A stretch of DNA of 64,000 nt from an uncultured Clostridia bacterium (GTDB lineage Bacteria; Bacillota; Clostridia; Oscillospirales; Acutalibacteraceae): assembly GCA_905235625.1 (NCBI GenBank), contig CAJOLX010000008.1:1-64000 (forward strand), written 5' to 3'. Position 1 is the first letter of the stretch, and every line of letters begins with the position of its first letter. The translations under genes were made by a program, and so were the position numbers. Shown one piece after another: positions 18,501 through 26,408 of the stretch. Under the pieces are notes generated by a model. It made no database searches, was not told the DNA's origin, and saw only the letters and a list, made by a program, of their open reading frames with translations.

Positions 18501-19823
18501 TCTGAACGAGCCTCTTTCCACGCCGCCCGTATATTTTACGGCGCCTATTTCAATGAGCCTGTCATAGCCCGTGCGAAGCCCTGTCGTTTCAACGTCAAAC
18601 ACGACGAAGGTGCCGTCAAGCGGCATCTTTGAGTCGCCGACAACGGCTGTCACGGAGTCGTCAACGAGATAGCCCTCCATGCCGTAAATGATTTTTACGC
18701 CGTGTTTTTTGCCTGCCGCCGCCGCCTCGGGGAACGCCTGCACCACGCCGTGGTCGGTTATCGCGATAGCTTTGTGCCCCCAGTAAGCCGCTCTCTCAAT
18801 GAGCTTTTCGGCGCTCGAAACGCCGTCCATCTGCGACATGTTGGTGTGAAGATGAAGCTCGATTCTTTTCTCTTCGCTCTCATCCTTCTTTTCTATCACT
18901 TCTATCTGCATAACGGACTTTGCTTTTATGCAGTAGGATTTAATATAGTCGTCATATTCAACGTGGCCTCTGACGAGCACTGCTACTCCGTCTTTGAGAG
19001 AATCCGCGAGAACCTGACTTCTTTCGCTCTCGTCAAACACCTTGACGATGTAGGAATTCGTTTTGTCGGTTATGTTGAATTTGATTATCTTTCTTTTGCC
19101 GTCTTTGGTGTCTCTTATATCGGCTTTGAAGGCCTTGCCCCACACGGTGACGTTGCCGTCCTCTATGGAAATATCCTTTAGAGCGGTCGGCTTGCTCCTT
19201 ACGGGATGACCGTAAAGCACCTTCGAGTTGGTGAGCGATATAGGCAGGTCTTCATATTCCCTTTTCGCTTCTTTTTTCTCGGCGGCGACGGGCATCTCAA
19301 TGCTGATATTTTTGCTCTGCATTTCGATATATTCGGGCGAGTCAATGCTCATCTCGGTTTCGCTGTCAAAGCTTACCTCAACCGATTTGCCGAACGTCTC
19401 CTTAACGGAGCGCTCTATTTTATCGTCCGCCTTAAGGCTGTATAAGAAATCGGAGCCGCTTTTGACTTTTACGTAAACGTTATCACCGTCAAAAACGTAT
19501 TTCGCGCCGTCAAAAAAGCCGTTCACCATAGGGTCGCTCTTCTTTATTGCGGCGATTATATCCTCCAGAGCCTCTTCGCCGAAGCTCTCCGCGGGGAAGC
19601 TGAAACCGAGGTCGGCTTCGGCGAGCCCGAGAGCCGCTTCGAGAGTGCTGTCTATTTCGGAAACCGTTTTGGCGGAAATATATCTTGCTGCTTCCGCTCT
19701 GACGGTAAGACGGCGCTCTTCTTCCGAATAGTTTATTTCCTTGACCCGAGCCCCGTAAATTGCCTCGGACTGACTCTCGTCAAGATATTTGCCTATAAAA
19801 TATTCAAGGTCGTTTCGAGCCAT
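15540..19823 (-). CDS. polC: DNA polymerase III alpha subunit, Gram-positive PolC type
   Basis: 1427 aa, the usual PolC length. Order: N-terminal domain, OB fold (about 215-310, VTVWGKAFKAD), PHP domain starting at HLHTNMSQMDGVS, a 3'-5' exonuclease inserted in the PHP (VVFDVETTGL, HNAEFDT, HRADDDA), the rest of PHP, a C4 zinc site (CEDCKH, CPHCGKPM), and the polymerase palm with PDIDLNFSSEY. It is the replicative polymerase of low-GC Gram-positives. It starts 3 bp after ispG, so it is read as the last gene of the pyrH-ispG cluster. The often-seen proS between ispG and polC is absent. Confidence 0.98.
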   Translation of the reverse strand: MARNDLEYFIGKYLDESQSEAIYGARVKEINYSEEERRLTVRAEAARYISAKTVSEIDSTLEAALGLAEADLGFSFPAESFGEEALEDIIAAIKKSDPMVNGFFDGAKYVFDGDNVYVKVKSGSDFLYSLKADDKIERSVKETFGKSVEVSFDSETEMSIDSPEYIEMQSKNISIEMPVAAEKKEAKREYEDLPISLTNSKVLYGHPVRSKPTALKDISIEDGNVTVWGKAFKADIRDTKDGKRKIIKFNITDKTNSYIVKVFDESERSQVLADSLKDGVAVLVRGHVEYDDYIKSYCIKAKSVMQIEVIEKKDESEEKRIELHLHTNMSQMDGVSSAEKLIERAAYWGHKAIAITDHGVVQAFPEAAAAGKKHGVKIIYGMEGYLVDDSVTAVVGDSKMPLDGTFVVFDVETTGLRTGYDRLIEIGAVKYTGGVERGSFRTFVDLERPLSEFTVNLTGINDSMVAGAPKEEEAVRKFFEFCGPDAVLVAHNAEFDTDTVKAACERHGIEYGYTHVDTLLISQALLTPKKKNYKLDTVANHLGLPDFNHHRADDDARILGLIFEKLVKMLGDMGVDSVDKINGAVKPDPLKLKSYHIIFLAKNKAGLKNLYQMITASNLEYFHRSPRVPLSVLKQHREGVIVGSACEAGQIYRAVFAGKPHDELVKLAENYDYLEIQPNGNNAFLIENGSVSGEEELRELNRRIIALADELGKPAVATGDVHFLDKEDAVFREIIMNSRGFSDSDRQAPLYFKSTDEMLEEFAYLGEEKAKEVVIYNPQKIADECEEIQPIPSGTYPPHIDGSEEDLRRICNERMEALYGSPLPDYIRERLDKELNSIIKNGFAVLYMIAQKLVQNSMEHGYYVGSRGSVGSSFVAFAAGISEVNPLAPHYLCEDCKHSEFFLNGEYGSGFDMPPKNCPHCGKPMLRDGHDIPFETFLGFKGDKSPDIDLNFSSEYQFYAHRYTEELFGEKHVFKAGTIGTIAEKTAFGYVKKWMEDTGRADINSAETERLAAGCQGVKRTTGQHPGGMVVIPNNMDAEDFTPIQHPADDPESIHKTTHFDFHSLHDTILKLDNLGHEVPTMYKHLEDMTGTSVMDADVCDPKLYEMLTSPAPLGVTAEDIGCPTGTLSLPELGTPFVLGMLMEAKPANFSDMLQISGLSHGTDVWLGNAQELIKNGTCTISEVIGTRDSIMVYLIHKGVDSSTAFRIMEIVRKGKATKELTDEHKKAMRDCGVPEWYIDSCLKIKYMFPKAHAAAYVIAAMRLAWYKLYYPLEYYATYLTVRGGDLEMDTVLAGREAIKKRMQEIDYKQKMREASAKEEDVYTSLQVINEMMARGVEFLPVDIRKSKAKDYVIEDGKIRLPFSAVPGCGENAAAAIQKAVEESNGEFLSIDDFQVQSGTPQSVVSALEDYGAFASLPKSTQISFFD

Positions 19824-19826
19824 ACT

Positions 19827-20882
19827 CTACTCTCTTTCCAAATTCTCTATTTCTTTCATCAGCACTTCCAGGGCTTCGCTCTCGGGCACTTTGCGCAATA
19901 TTTCGCCCTTTTTGAAAATGAGCGCTTCGCCGTCGCCGCCGGCTATGCCTATATCCGCCTCTCTCGCTTCGCCCGGCCCGTTCACCGCGCAGCCCATAAC
20001 GGCTACCTTAATATCGGCGTTCGACGACGCGAGGCGGCTTTCGACCTCGTTTGCGAGGTCAATAAGTGAAATTTTCGTTCTGCCGCACGTGGGGCATGAA
20101 ACTATTTGAGGGCCCTTTCTGAGCCCGAGCGCTTTAAGAATGTTTATTCCCGCCCCCACTTCCTTTAAAGGCGAGTCGGTCATCGACACTCTTATCGTGT
20201 CGCCTATGCCGCTTTCAAGCAGGGAGCCGATGCCTATTGACGATTTTATGAGCGCGGATTCATAAGTGCCCGCCTCCGTAACGCCGAGATGCAGGGGATA
20301 ATCGCATTTTTCGCTCACTATGCGGTAAGCGTCAATCATCGTTTTTACGTTTGATGATTTTATCGAAATAACGATGTCGTCAAAATCGTATTTTTCAAGC
20401 AGCGAAACGTGATAAAGCGCGCTCTCCGCTATCGCTTCGGCGCAGGGCGAGCCGTATTTCGCCAAAATATCCTTTTGAACCGAGCCGGAATTTACCCCCA
20501 CTCTTATCGGCACGTTTTTTGCCTTGCAGGCGAGAGCAACCTCTTTGACCATGCTGTCTGAGCCGATGTTGCCGGGGTTTATTCTTATTTTGTCAACTCC
20601 CGCGTCAACGCAGGCGAGAGCTATTCTGTAGTCAAAATGTATATCCGCCACTATCGGCGCGGAAACGTTTTTTTTGAGCGCCTCTATCAGCTTAACGCTC
20701 TCAAGGTCGGGCACGGCGGCTCTTATTACGTCGCAGCCCGCGTTTTGCAGCTCTATCGCCTGTCGCACGCTGCCTTCAATGTCGCTTGCCGGCACGTTGA
20801 GCATGGACTGCACCGTTATCGGGCTGTCTCCGCCTATGTAAACCGAGCCGGCTTTTACTTTTTTTGTCTTTCTTCTCTCCAT
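19827..20882 (-). CDS. ispG: 4-hydroxy-3-methylbut-2-en-1-yl diphosphate synthase (flavodoxin)
   Basis: 351 aa. IspG converts MEcPP to HMBPP late in the non-mevalonate isoprenoid pathway using a 4Fe-4S cluster. The cluster ligands are visible: CPTCGRTK and MGCAVNGPGEA. The N-terminal TIM barrel opens with a typical MERRKTKKVKAGSVYIGGDSP. It starts 3 bp after rseP. With dxr and uppS upstream, the operon feeds undecaprenyl phosphate for cell wall synthesis. Confidence 0.97.
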   Translation of the reverse strand: MERRKTKKVKAGSVYIGGDSPITVQSMLNVPASDIEGSVRQAIELQNAGCDVIRAAVPDLESVKLIEALKKNVSAPIVADIHFDYRIALACVDAGVDKIRINPGNIGSDSMVKEVALACKAKNVPIRVGVNSGSVQKDILAKYGSPCAEAIAESALYHVSLLEKYDFDDIVISIKSSNVKTMIDAYRIVSEKCDYPLHLGVTEAGTYESALIKSSIGIGSLLESGIGDTIRVSMTDSPLKEVGAGINILKALGLRKGPQIVSCPTCGRTKISLIDLANEVESRLASSNADIKVAVMGCAVNGPGEAREADIGIAGGDGEALIFKKGEILRKVPESEALEVLMKEIENLERE

Positions 20883-20885
20883 TTT

Positions 20886-21977
20886 TTAACCCTTTATGAG
20901 CTTCCAAATATCGCTGAACGATACCACCGCCATAAGAGCGAGCAGCAGCGCCATGCCCACGGCGTGCACGAGGCCCTCAAATTTTTTGGGCACGGGGCGT
21001 CTTATTATCATCTCAATGAGTATGAAGAAGAGCCTGCCGCCGTCAAGAGCGGGAAGAGGAAGCAGATTGAAAAGACCTATGTTTATTGCGATGAGCGCGA
21101 GGATCGTAAACAAAAACTCAAAATCGGTTTCCTTCGCGGATTCGCTCGCGGCGTCGGCAATAAACGTTACGGTGCCTATCGGGCCGCTCAAATCGCTCAC
21201 GTGATACGTGCCCGTTATCAAATCAAAGAGCGAAATGTAAACGAGCCTTCCGTAAGAAAGCGAGGTTTTGAAAGCGTTCGGCACAACCGTTTTAAAGCTC
21301 GGATTAACGCCGACGATAATGAAATCATAAATTATCGTCAGCCTCTCTTCGCCGTCAATTTCCTTTACGACGGTGTCAAATTTAACGCCGTTGAGAGTTA
21401 CCTTTTCGCCGCCTCTTTCAACCACGAAGTCAAACACTCCGTCTTTGTCGGTGGACATAAAATAGGATATGTCCTCGGTCGAAAAAATGCGTTTGCCGTT
21501 TATTTTTAAAATCTTGTCGCCCTGTGAAAGCCACGTGTCGCTCACGGCGTTTTCATCGAACGAGTGAATGTAGGGCGTGCCGATGAGGTCGTCGGTCGTA
21601 GCAAGCATCAGCACGACTATGAGAAAGCCGAGAATGAGGTTCACCACGCCGCCCGCGGCAACTATTATGAACCTCTGCCACGGCTTTTTGTTGCAAAAAG
21701 CGCCCTCGTCCTCGCTGTTTTCGTCCTCGCCCTCCATGAGGCAGTAGCCTCCGATGGGGAGAAGCCTCAGAGAATAAAGGGTGTCGCCTTTTTGATGCTT
21801 AAACAAAGCGGGGCCCATACCCATTGAAAATTCGTTTACCTTAACGCCGAAAATTCTCGCGAAAACGAAGTGGCCGAGTTCGTGCACGAATATCAGCAGC
21901 CCGAAAAACAGAACGGCAACTAAAAAGGGCCATATTTTACCGAAAACCGAACCGACGGAAAGTAAATTCATGCTCAT
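20886..21977 (-). CDS. rseP: Site-2 intramembrane metalloprotease RseP/RasP
   Basis: 363 aa. The first membrane helix carries the zinc motif HELGH (near residue 30). A PDZ domain follows (about 130-230, with GDKILKINGKRI), then the second metal-binding motif NLLPLPALDGGR. Four membrane segments are expected. The family cleaves membrane-bound anti-sigma factors and leftover signal peptides. The ATG overlaps the dxr stop by 4 bp (ATGA), indicating translational coupling. A second ATG two codons in is possible. Confidence 0.96.
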   Translation of the reverse strand: MSMNLLSVGSVFGKIWPFLVAVLFFGLLIFVHELGHFVFARIFGVKVNEFSMGMGPALFKHQKGDTLYSLRLLPIGGYCLMEGEDENSEDEGAFCNKKPWQRFIIVAAGGVVNLILGFLIVVLMLATTDDLIGTPYIHSFDENAVSDTWLSQGDKILKINGKRIFSTEDISYFMSTDKDGVFDFVVERGGEKVTLNGVKFDTVVKEIDGEERLTIIYDFIIVGVNPSFKTVVPNAFKTSLSYGRLVYISLFDLITGTYHVSDLSGPIGTVTFIADAASESAKETDFEFLFTILALIAINIGLFNLLPLPALDGGRLFFILIEMIIRRPVPKKFEGLVHAVGMALLLALMAVVSFSDIWKLIKG

Positions 21978-23116
21978 ATGCCGACCTGCCTTTCTTCTCT
22001 GACCGACGCGTCCGTTTCAAACACGTCATCGAGCGAATATTCGCCCGCGGGCAGAGAGTATTCGAGCGCTTTTTCGACCCTGTCCTGTATGTCGGTAAAG
22101 CCGATAAGCCCCTTGCGAAACATGGCGTTCGCCTTTTCGTTTGCGGCATTAACTGCCGCCGGATAAAGCCCGCCCTTTCGCAAAGCCTCGCGGCAAATGT
22201 CAATGCACCTGAAGGTCTCGTTGTCGGGCTTTGAGAAGGTGAGAGCGGCGCACTCGGCAAGGTCAAGCCGGGAAACGGGACTTTCAAACCTGTCGGGGTA
22301 AGTGAGAGCGTACTGTATCGGTATTCTCATGTCGGGCACGCCGAGCTGAGCTATAACGGAATTGTCGGCGTATTCAACGAGCGAATGCACTATGCTCTGC
22401 CTGTGAATGAGCACGTCCACGTCGTCGGGAGCAACGCCGAACAGCCACACAGCCTCTATGAGCTCGAGACCCTTGTTCATCATTGTAGCGGAGTCGATGG
22501 TTATTTTTGCGCCCATGGACCAATTCGGGTGATTGAGCGCCTGCTCGGGGGTTATATCTTTAAGCTCTGCCAAACTCCTGCCGTAAAACGGCCCGCCCGA
22601 TGCGGTGAGAATGAGCCTTTTAATCTGCTTTTTGTCGCGGCACCCCTGAAGGGACTGAAAAATCGCGGAATGCTCGGAATCCACCGGCAAAATCGGCGTT
22701 CCTTTTTCTGCCGCCGTTTTCATCACGAGAGCGCCCGCTGTGACAAGGCTCTCTTTGTTGGCGAGAGCAAGCGCGCTGCCTGAATTTATCGCCGCCAAGG
22801 TGGGCTTTAATCCCGCTATGCCGACTATGCCGTTGAGCACTGCGTCGCTGCCGAGAGAGGCGCATTCCTCCACTCCCCCGCTGCCCGAAAGCACTTTTAC
22901 GGGGGTGTCGGCAAGCGCGATTTTAAGCTCAGCCGCCTTTTTTTCGTCGGCAAGAGCCACGTATTCCGGCAAAAATTCTCTCGCCTGTTTTTCGATTATA
23001 TCCGCTCTGCCGTTTGCGGTGAGGGCGGTTATTTTAAAGCCCCTCATTCTCGCAACGTCGAGAGCCTGAGTTCCTATTGAGCCGGTCGAACCCAGCACGC
23101 AAAGTGATTTTATCAT
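21974..23116 (-). CDS. dxr: 1-deoxy-D-xylulose 5-phosphate reductoisomerase
   Basis: 380 aa from the start I choose. It makes MEP from DXP with NADPH. The N-terminal Rossmann motif is VLGSTGSIGTQAL; the active-site region includes ASGGPF, and SMGAKITIDSATMMNKGLE binds metal and substrate. The track begins 12 codons earlier (MTRLFPIYGEDR), but the ATG at 23116 has ggagaagacagg upstream and gives the normal MIKSLCVLG N-terminus. It overlaps rseP by 4 bp. Confidence 0.96.
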   Translation of the reverse strand: MIKSLCVLGSTGSIGTQALDVARMRGFKITALTANGRADIIEKQAREFLPEYVALADEKKAAELKIALADTPVKVLSGSGGVEECASLGSDAVLNGIVGIAGLKPTLAAINSGSALALANKESLVTAGALVMKTAAEKGTPILPVDSEHSAIFQSLQGCRDKKQIKRLILTASGGPFYGRSLAELKDITPEQALNHPNWSMGAKITIDSATMMNKGLELIEAVWLFGVAPDDVDVLIHRQSIVHSLVEYADNSVIAQLGVPDMRIPIQYALTYPDRFESPVSRLDLAECAALTFSKPDNETFRCIDICREALRKGGLYPAAVNAANEKANAMFRKGLIGFTDIQDRVEKALEYSLPAGEYSLDDVFETDASVREERQVGI

Positions 23117-23133
23117 CCTGTCTTCTCCATAAA

Positions 23134-23183
23134 TCGGGAAAAGCCGAGTCAAACGAACCTCGTTTCACTCCGCTGTTTCCCGA
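23134..23183. repeat. 50-bp imperfect palindrome between cdsA and dxr
   Basis: TCGGGAAAAGCCGAGT on the left pairs with ACTCCGCTGTTTCCCGA on the right around an inner AAACGAaccTCGTTT. The whole 50-bp segment can fold into one long hairpin inside the operon's longest gap (97 bp). On the minus strand it is followed only by TTTAT, so it is a weak terminator or an RNA processing site at most. Confidence 0.6.
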
Positions 23184-23213
23184 ATATGTGTTATCTTGAT
23201 TTTAAATTTTGCT

Positions 23214-24083
23214 TTACGCCGCGCAAATCTCGGTAACGAGCCTGAGAATGACGTAAGCGCTCGGCATTGTGAAAATAAACGAGTCAATTCTGTCCATGGC
23301 TCCGCCGTGGCCGGGGAACATCGTGCCGTAATCCTTCACGCCGTAATTTCTCTTGAGCACTGAGGCGCAAAGGTCGCCGCACATGCCCATAACGCAAATG
23401 ACCGGCACGAAGACGAGCACCATCCACCATTTGATTGTGTCAAGGCGGAAGAACCATTTATGGAAAACGAGCCAGGTTATGAGAGCGGAAATCGTGGTGA
23501 ACACCACGCCGCCCACTGCGCCCTCAACCGTCTTTTTGGGGCTGATGTTGGGCGCGAGCTTGTGCTTTCCGAGGGCCATGCCCGTAAAGAGAGCGAAGGT
23601 GTCGCTCAGCCACGCGCAATACATTGCCGTGAGAAGCACGAAAATAATGTTTGAGCGCGTGAAGAGCTCCGGCATGCCTTCCATATACTGAATCGTGAGC
23701 ATAAGAGTCGAAAGCGCCGCCGGAATTATAATCGAGGCGTAAAGGCCGTTTGTAACGTTTTCAAACTTCGTTTTTTCGTAAGACGCCAGCATCATTATCA
23801 TCACGATAAAAATGTAAATTGCGGCTATAATTCCGGCGGAAACGGGTATGAATCTGCCGAGATCGAAGCCTATATAAAGGGGCAGGCACGCCGCAAACGC
23901 CATATTTACCACCGTTAAAGCCTTGTTTTTGCATTTTGAAACGTCCATTATCTCATAAACGCAAATCGAGCTGAACAGCGCTACGACTATGCTCACAAAG
24001 GCGCCGTATCCGTTGCCTATGAGGGTGAGAAGTCCTATGGCAAAAAGGGCTGCCACTATGCCCACTACTACTCTGACTAACAT
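23214..24083 (-). CDS. cdsA: Phosphatidate cytidylyltransferase
   Basis: 289 aa. It makes CDP-diacylglycerol for phospholipid synthesis. It is a polytopic membrane protein of about eight segments; the C-terminal CDP-alcohol signature SVLKRNYGVKDYG...GHGGAMDRIDS is intact. It sits between uppS and dxr as in most Bacillota. The start ATG is preceded by aaggaag. A 97-bp gap with a long palindrome separates it from dxr. Confidence 0.96.
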   Translation of the reverse strand: MLVRVVVGIVAALFAIGLLTLIGNGYGAFVSIVVALFSSICVYEIMDVSKCKNKALTVVNMAFAACLPLYIGFDLGRFIPVSAGIIAAIYIFIVMIMMLASYEKTKFENVTNGLYASIIIPAALSTLMLTIQYMEGMPELFTRSNIIFVLLTAMYCAWLSDTFALFTGMALGKHKLAPNISPKKTVEGAVGGVVFTTISALITWLVFHKWFFRLDTIKWWMVLVFVPVICVMGMCGDLCASVLKRNYGVKDYGTMFPGHGGAMDRIDSFIFTMPSAYVILRLVTEICAA

Positions 24084-24152
24084 ATTCGTATCTTCCTTTG
24101 GTTATGAAAAACTTCGGTAAAAACCGATTTTGCCGCGAGAAACGCCGCGGAA

Positions 24153-24884
24153 TTACACCCCGCCGTATCTTCTGTTTCTGCGGCTGTAATCAAAAATAGC
24201 CCTGTCAAGGTCGTCCGGCGTGAAATCCGGCCACAATACGTCGGAATACCAGAATTCCGAGTATGCCGCCTGCCAGAGCATGAAATTAGAGAGCCGATAC
24301 TCTCCGCTCGGCCTGATTATTATGTCGGGGTCGGGCTGACCTGCGGTGAAAAGATTTGCGGAAATGTCGTCTTCCGTTATGTCGCCGGGCTTTAAGCTGC
24401 CGTCTTTTACCTTCGCGGCAATTCGCTTAACGCTGTGAAGTATCTCATCTCTGCCGCCGTAGTTTATGGCAAGATTTACCGTCATAACGTTTTTGTCGGA
24501 CGTGCCCTTTTCGAGCGTGTCCATTTTGCTCACTATGTCGCCGGGCAGGCCGCTCTTTTCGCCTATCAGATGAAATTTAAGACCCCGCTGCTCGTTTTCA
24601 CCCTGCCTCGCGTTTGCCTCGTCAAGGTAATCTCTGAAAATCTTCATAATCGCCTTAACTTCTTTGGGAGGCCTCTTCCAGTTTTCGGTTGAAAAGGCGT
24701 AAAACGTCATATATTCTATGCCGAGGTCGGCGGCGTAATTGCAAATGGTGCGGAAGGTGTCAGCCCCTGCCTTGTGGCCCTCGGAGCGCTCGAGCCCTCT
24801 GCTTTTTGCCCACCTGCCGTTGCCGTCCATGATAACGCCGATATGTTTTGGCAGCGTTATGCTGTTTTTCTCTTCCTGTGTCAT
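24153..24884 (-). CDS. uppS: Undecaprenyl diphosphate synthase (cis-isoprenyl transferase)
   Basis: 243 aa. It condenses isopentenyl diphosphate onto farnesyl diphosphate to make the C55 carrier for peptidoglycan. The catalytic Asp motif HIGVIMDGNGRWAKSRG is near the N-terminus, with FYAFSTENWKRP and the C-terminal IIRPSGEYRLSNFMLWQ. It is 55 bp after frr. Confidence 0.97.
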   Translation of the reverse strand: MTQEEKNSITLPKHIGVIMDGNGRWAKSRGLERSEGHKAGADTFRTICNYAADLGIEYMTFYAFSTENWKRPPKEVKAIMKIFRDYLDEANARQGENEQRGLKFHLIGEKSGLPGDIVSKMDTLEKGTSDKNVMTVNLAINYGGRDEILHSVKRIAAKVKDGSLKPGDITEDDISANLFTAGQPDPDIIIRPSGEYRLSNFMLWQAAYSEFWYSDVLWPDFTPDDLDRAIFDYSRRNRRYGGV

Positions 24885-24939
24885 ATTCTCCGCAAAAAAT
24901 TGCGGGCAGCGGCAACGCCGCCGCCCGCCGTCAAATGCC

Positions 24940-25494
24940 TCAGATGGACATTATTTCCTGTTCTTTTTCATCGGCAAGCTTGTCAATATTTTTAATCGCC
25001 TTGTCGGTGAAGTCCTGTATCTTCTTCTCGGCGTCCTTGAGGTCGTCCTCGGTTATTTCGGAAGCCTTTTCCATCTTCTTCGCCTTTTCAATGGCGTCTC
25101 TTCTGATGGAGCGCACGGCAACTCTCGAATCCTCCGCCATTTTGCGCACGTCCTTGCTGAGCTCCTTGCGGCGCTCCTCGGTGAGCGCGGGGAAAATGAG
25201 GCGAATGGTCACGCCGTCATTCTGGGGATTTATGCCGATGTCGGAGGCGAGGATAGCTTTTTCGATGCTTCCGATAGTGGATTTATCCCACGGCTGAATG
25301 TTGAGTATTCTTGCTTCCGCCACCGACACCGCCGCCATCTGGTTAATGGGGGTGGGAGTGCCGTAATAGTCAACTCTGATTTTGTCAAGCACTGCGGCGT
25401 TTGCTCTGCCCGCTCTGAGCTGAGCGTAATCCGAAACGAGCTTTGCCTGAGTCTTATCCATTTTTTCCTGAGTGGTTGCAAATAAAGTTTCCAT
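24940..25494 (-). CDS. frr: Ribosome recycling factor
   Basis: 184 aa, the family length. It splits post-termination ribosomes with EF-G. Recognised from DKTQAKLVSDYAQLRAGRANA at the start, VRSIRRDAIEKAKKM in the coiled-coil arm, and the C-terminal KNIDKLADEKEQEIMSI. The ribosome site is aaaggagg; pyrH ends 12 bp upstream. Confidence 0.98.
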   Translation of the reverse strand: METLFATTQEKMDKTQAKLVSDYAQLRAGRANAAVLDKIRVDYYGTPTPINQMAAVSVAEARILNIQPWDKSTIGSIEKAILASDIGINPQNDGVTIRLIFPALTEERRKELSKDVRKMAEDSRVAVRSIRRDAIEKAKKMEKASEITEDDLKDAEKKIQDFTDKAIKNIDKLADEKEQEIMSI

Positions 25495-25506
25495 CTGTAT
25501 CCTCCT

Positions 25507-26211
25507 TTATTTTACGATAGTTCCTATGCTTTCGCCCTTTGCGGCTCTGATGATGTTATCATAGTCGTTGAGGTTGAAAACAAGAATTTTCATTCCGCTG
25601 TCTCTGCAAATTGAGAATGCCGTGGAGTCCATCACCTTGAGATTTTTGATTACCGCTTCTTCGTGGGTGATTTCGTCATACTTGACCGCGTCGGGGTATT
25701 TGTTGGGGTCTTTGTCGTAAACGCCGTCAACGTTGGTCGCCTTGAGTATCACGTCGGCGCCTATTTCAACGCCTCTGAGAGCCGCGCCCGTATCGGTTGA
25801 AAAGAAAGGATTGCCCGTGCCTGCGCCGAAAATGCAGACTCTGCCCTTTTCAAGATATCTGACCGCTCTGTCTTTCATGTAATACTCGGCAAAAGGCTCC
25901 ATGTTCACGGCGGTGAGCACCCTTGCCTGAACGCCCATCTGCATGAGAGTGTCCTGCAGCATTATGGAATTCATGACCGTAGCGAGCATGCCCATGTGGT
26001 CGGCTTTCGTTCTGTCCATTTCTCCGCTGCTTCTGCCTCTCCAAAAATTGCCGCCGCCGACGACTATGCCGACCTGCACGCCGTTTTCGCTGAGAGTTTT
26101 AACTCTTTGGCAAATGGCTTTAACCACATCGTAATCATAGCCCGAGCCGTTTTCTCCCGAGAGCACTTCGCCGCTTATTTTCAGCAAAATGCGCTTGTAT
26201 GCAAAATTCAC
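25507..26211 (-). CDS. pyrH: UMP kinase
   Basis: It phosphorylates UMP to UDP. The nucleotide-binding N-terminus YKRILLKISGEVLSG, VVGGGNFWRGR, and FNLNDYDNI near the end are diagnostic. The track start (ATG 26268) sits about 4 nt after a promoter -10 element, so it would be leaderless. Downstream candidates are ATG 26226, ATG 26220 and GTG 26211. Only the GTG has a well-spaced site (GGAG, 9 nt before), giving 234 aa starting MNFAYKRI, so I chose it with moderate certainty. The usual upstream partners rpsB and tsf are not here. Confidence 0.9.
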   Translation of the reverse strand: MNFAYKRILLKISGEVLSGENGSGYDYDVVKAICQRVKTLSENGVQVGIVVGGGNFWRGRSSGEMDRTKADHMGMLATVMNSIMLQDTLMQMGVQARVLTAVNMEPFAEYYMKDRAVRYLEKGRVCIFGAGTGNPFFSTDTGAALRGVEIGADVILKATNVDGVYDKDPNKYPDAVKYDEITHEEAVIKNLKVMDSTAFSICRDSGMKILVFNLNDYDNIIRAAKGESIGTIVK

Positions 26212-26271
26212 GGTGACCATCTCCATTCCGATGCCGGCGCACAGCGGCGCCGACCGATATACTGTCATTTT

Positions 26272-26300
26272 ATTCTATCTTATTTTTTTAAGAGTGTAAA
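26272..26300 (-). promoter_or_regulatory. Sigma-A promoter of the pyrH-polC operon
   Basis: Minus strand: TTTACA (26295-26300), 17-bp spacer, TAGAAT (26272-26277). Its position argues against the most upstream pyrH ATG. Confidence 0.7.
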
Positions 26301-26338
26301 GCGATTTTTTAAATTAAACAAAAAATTTAACATATTCC

Positions 26339-26367
26339 TTGCTATTGCAAATTTGTTGATATATAAT
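26339..26367 (+). promoter_or_regulatory. Sigma-A promoter of the GH89 operon
   Basis: TTGCTA (26339-26344), 17-bp spacer, TATAAT (26362-26367), 41 bp before the TTG start. It is divergent from the pyrH promoter. Confidence 0.7.
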
Positions 26368-26408
26368 TATTAGTCAATGAACAAGACGATTTCGGAAGGA
26401 GCTTTGCT

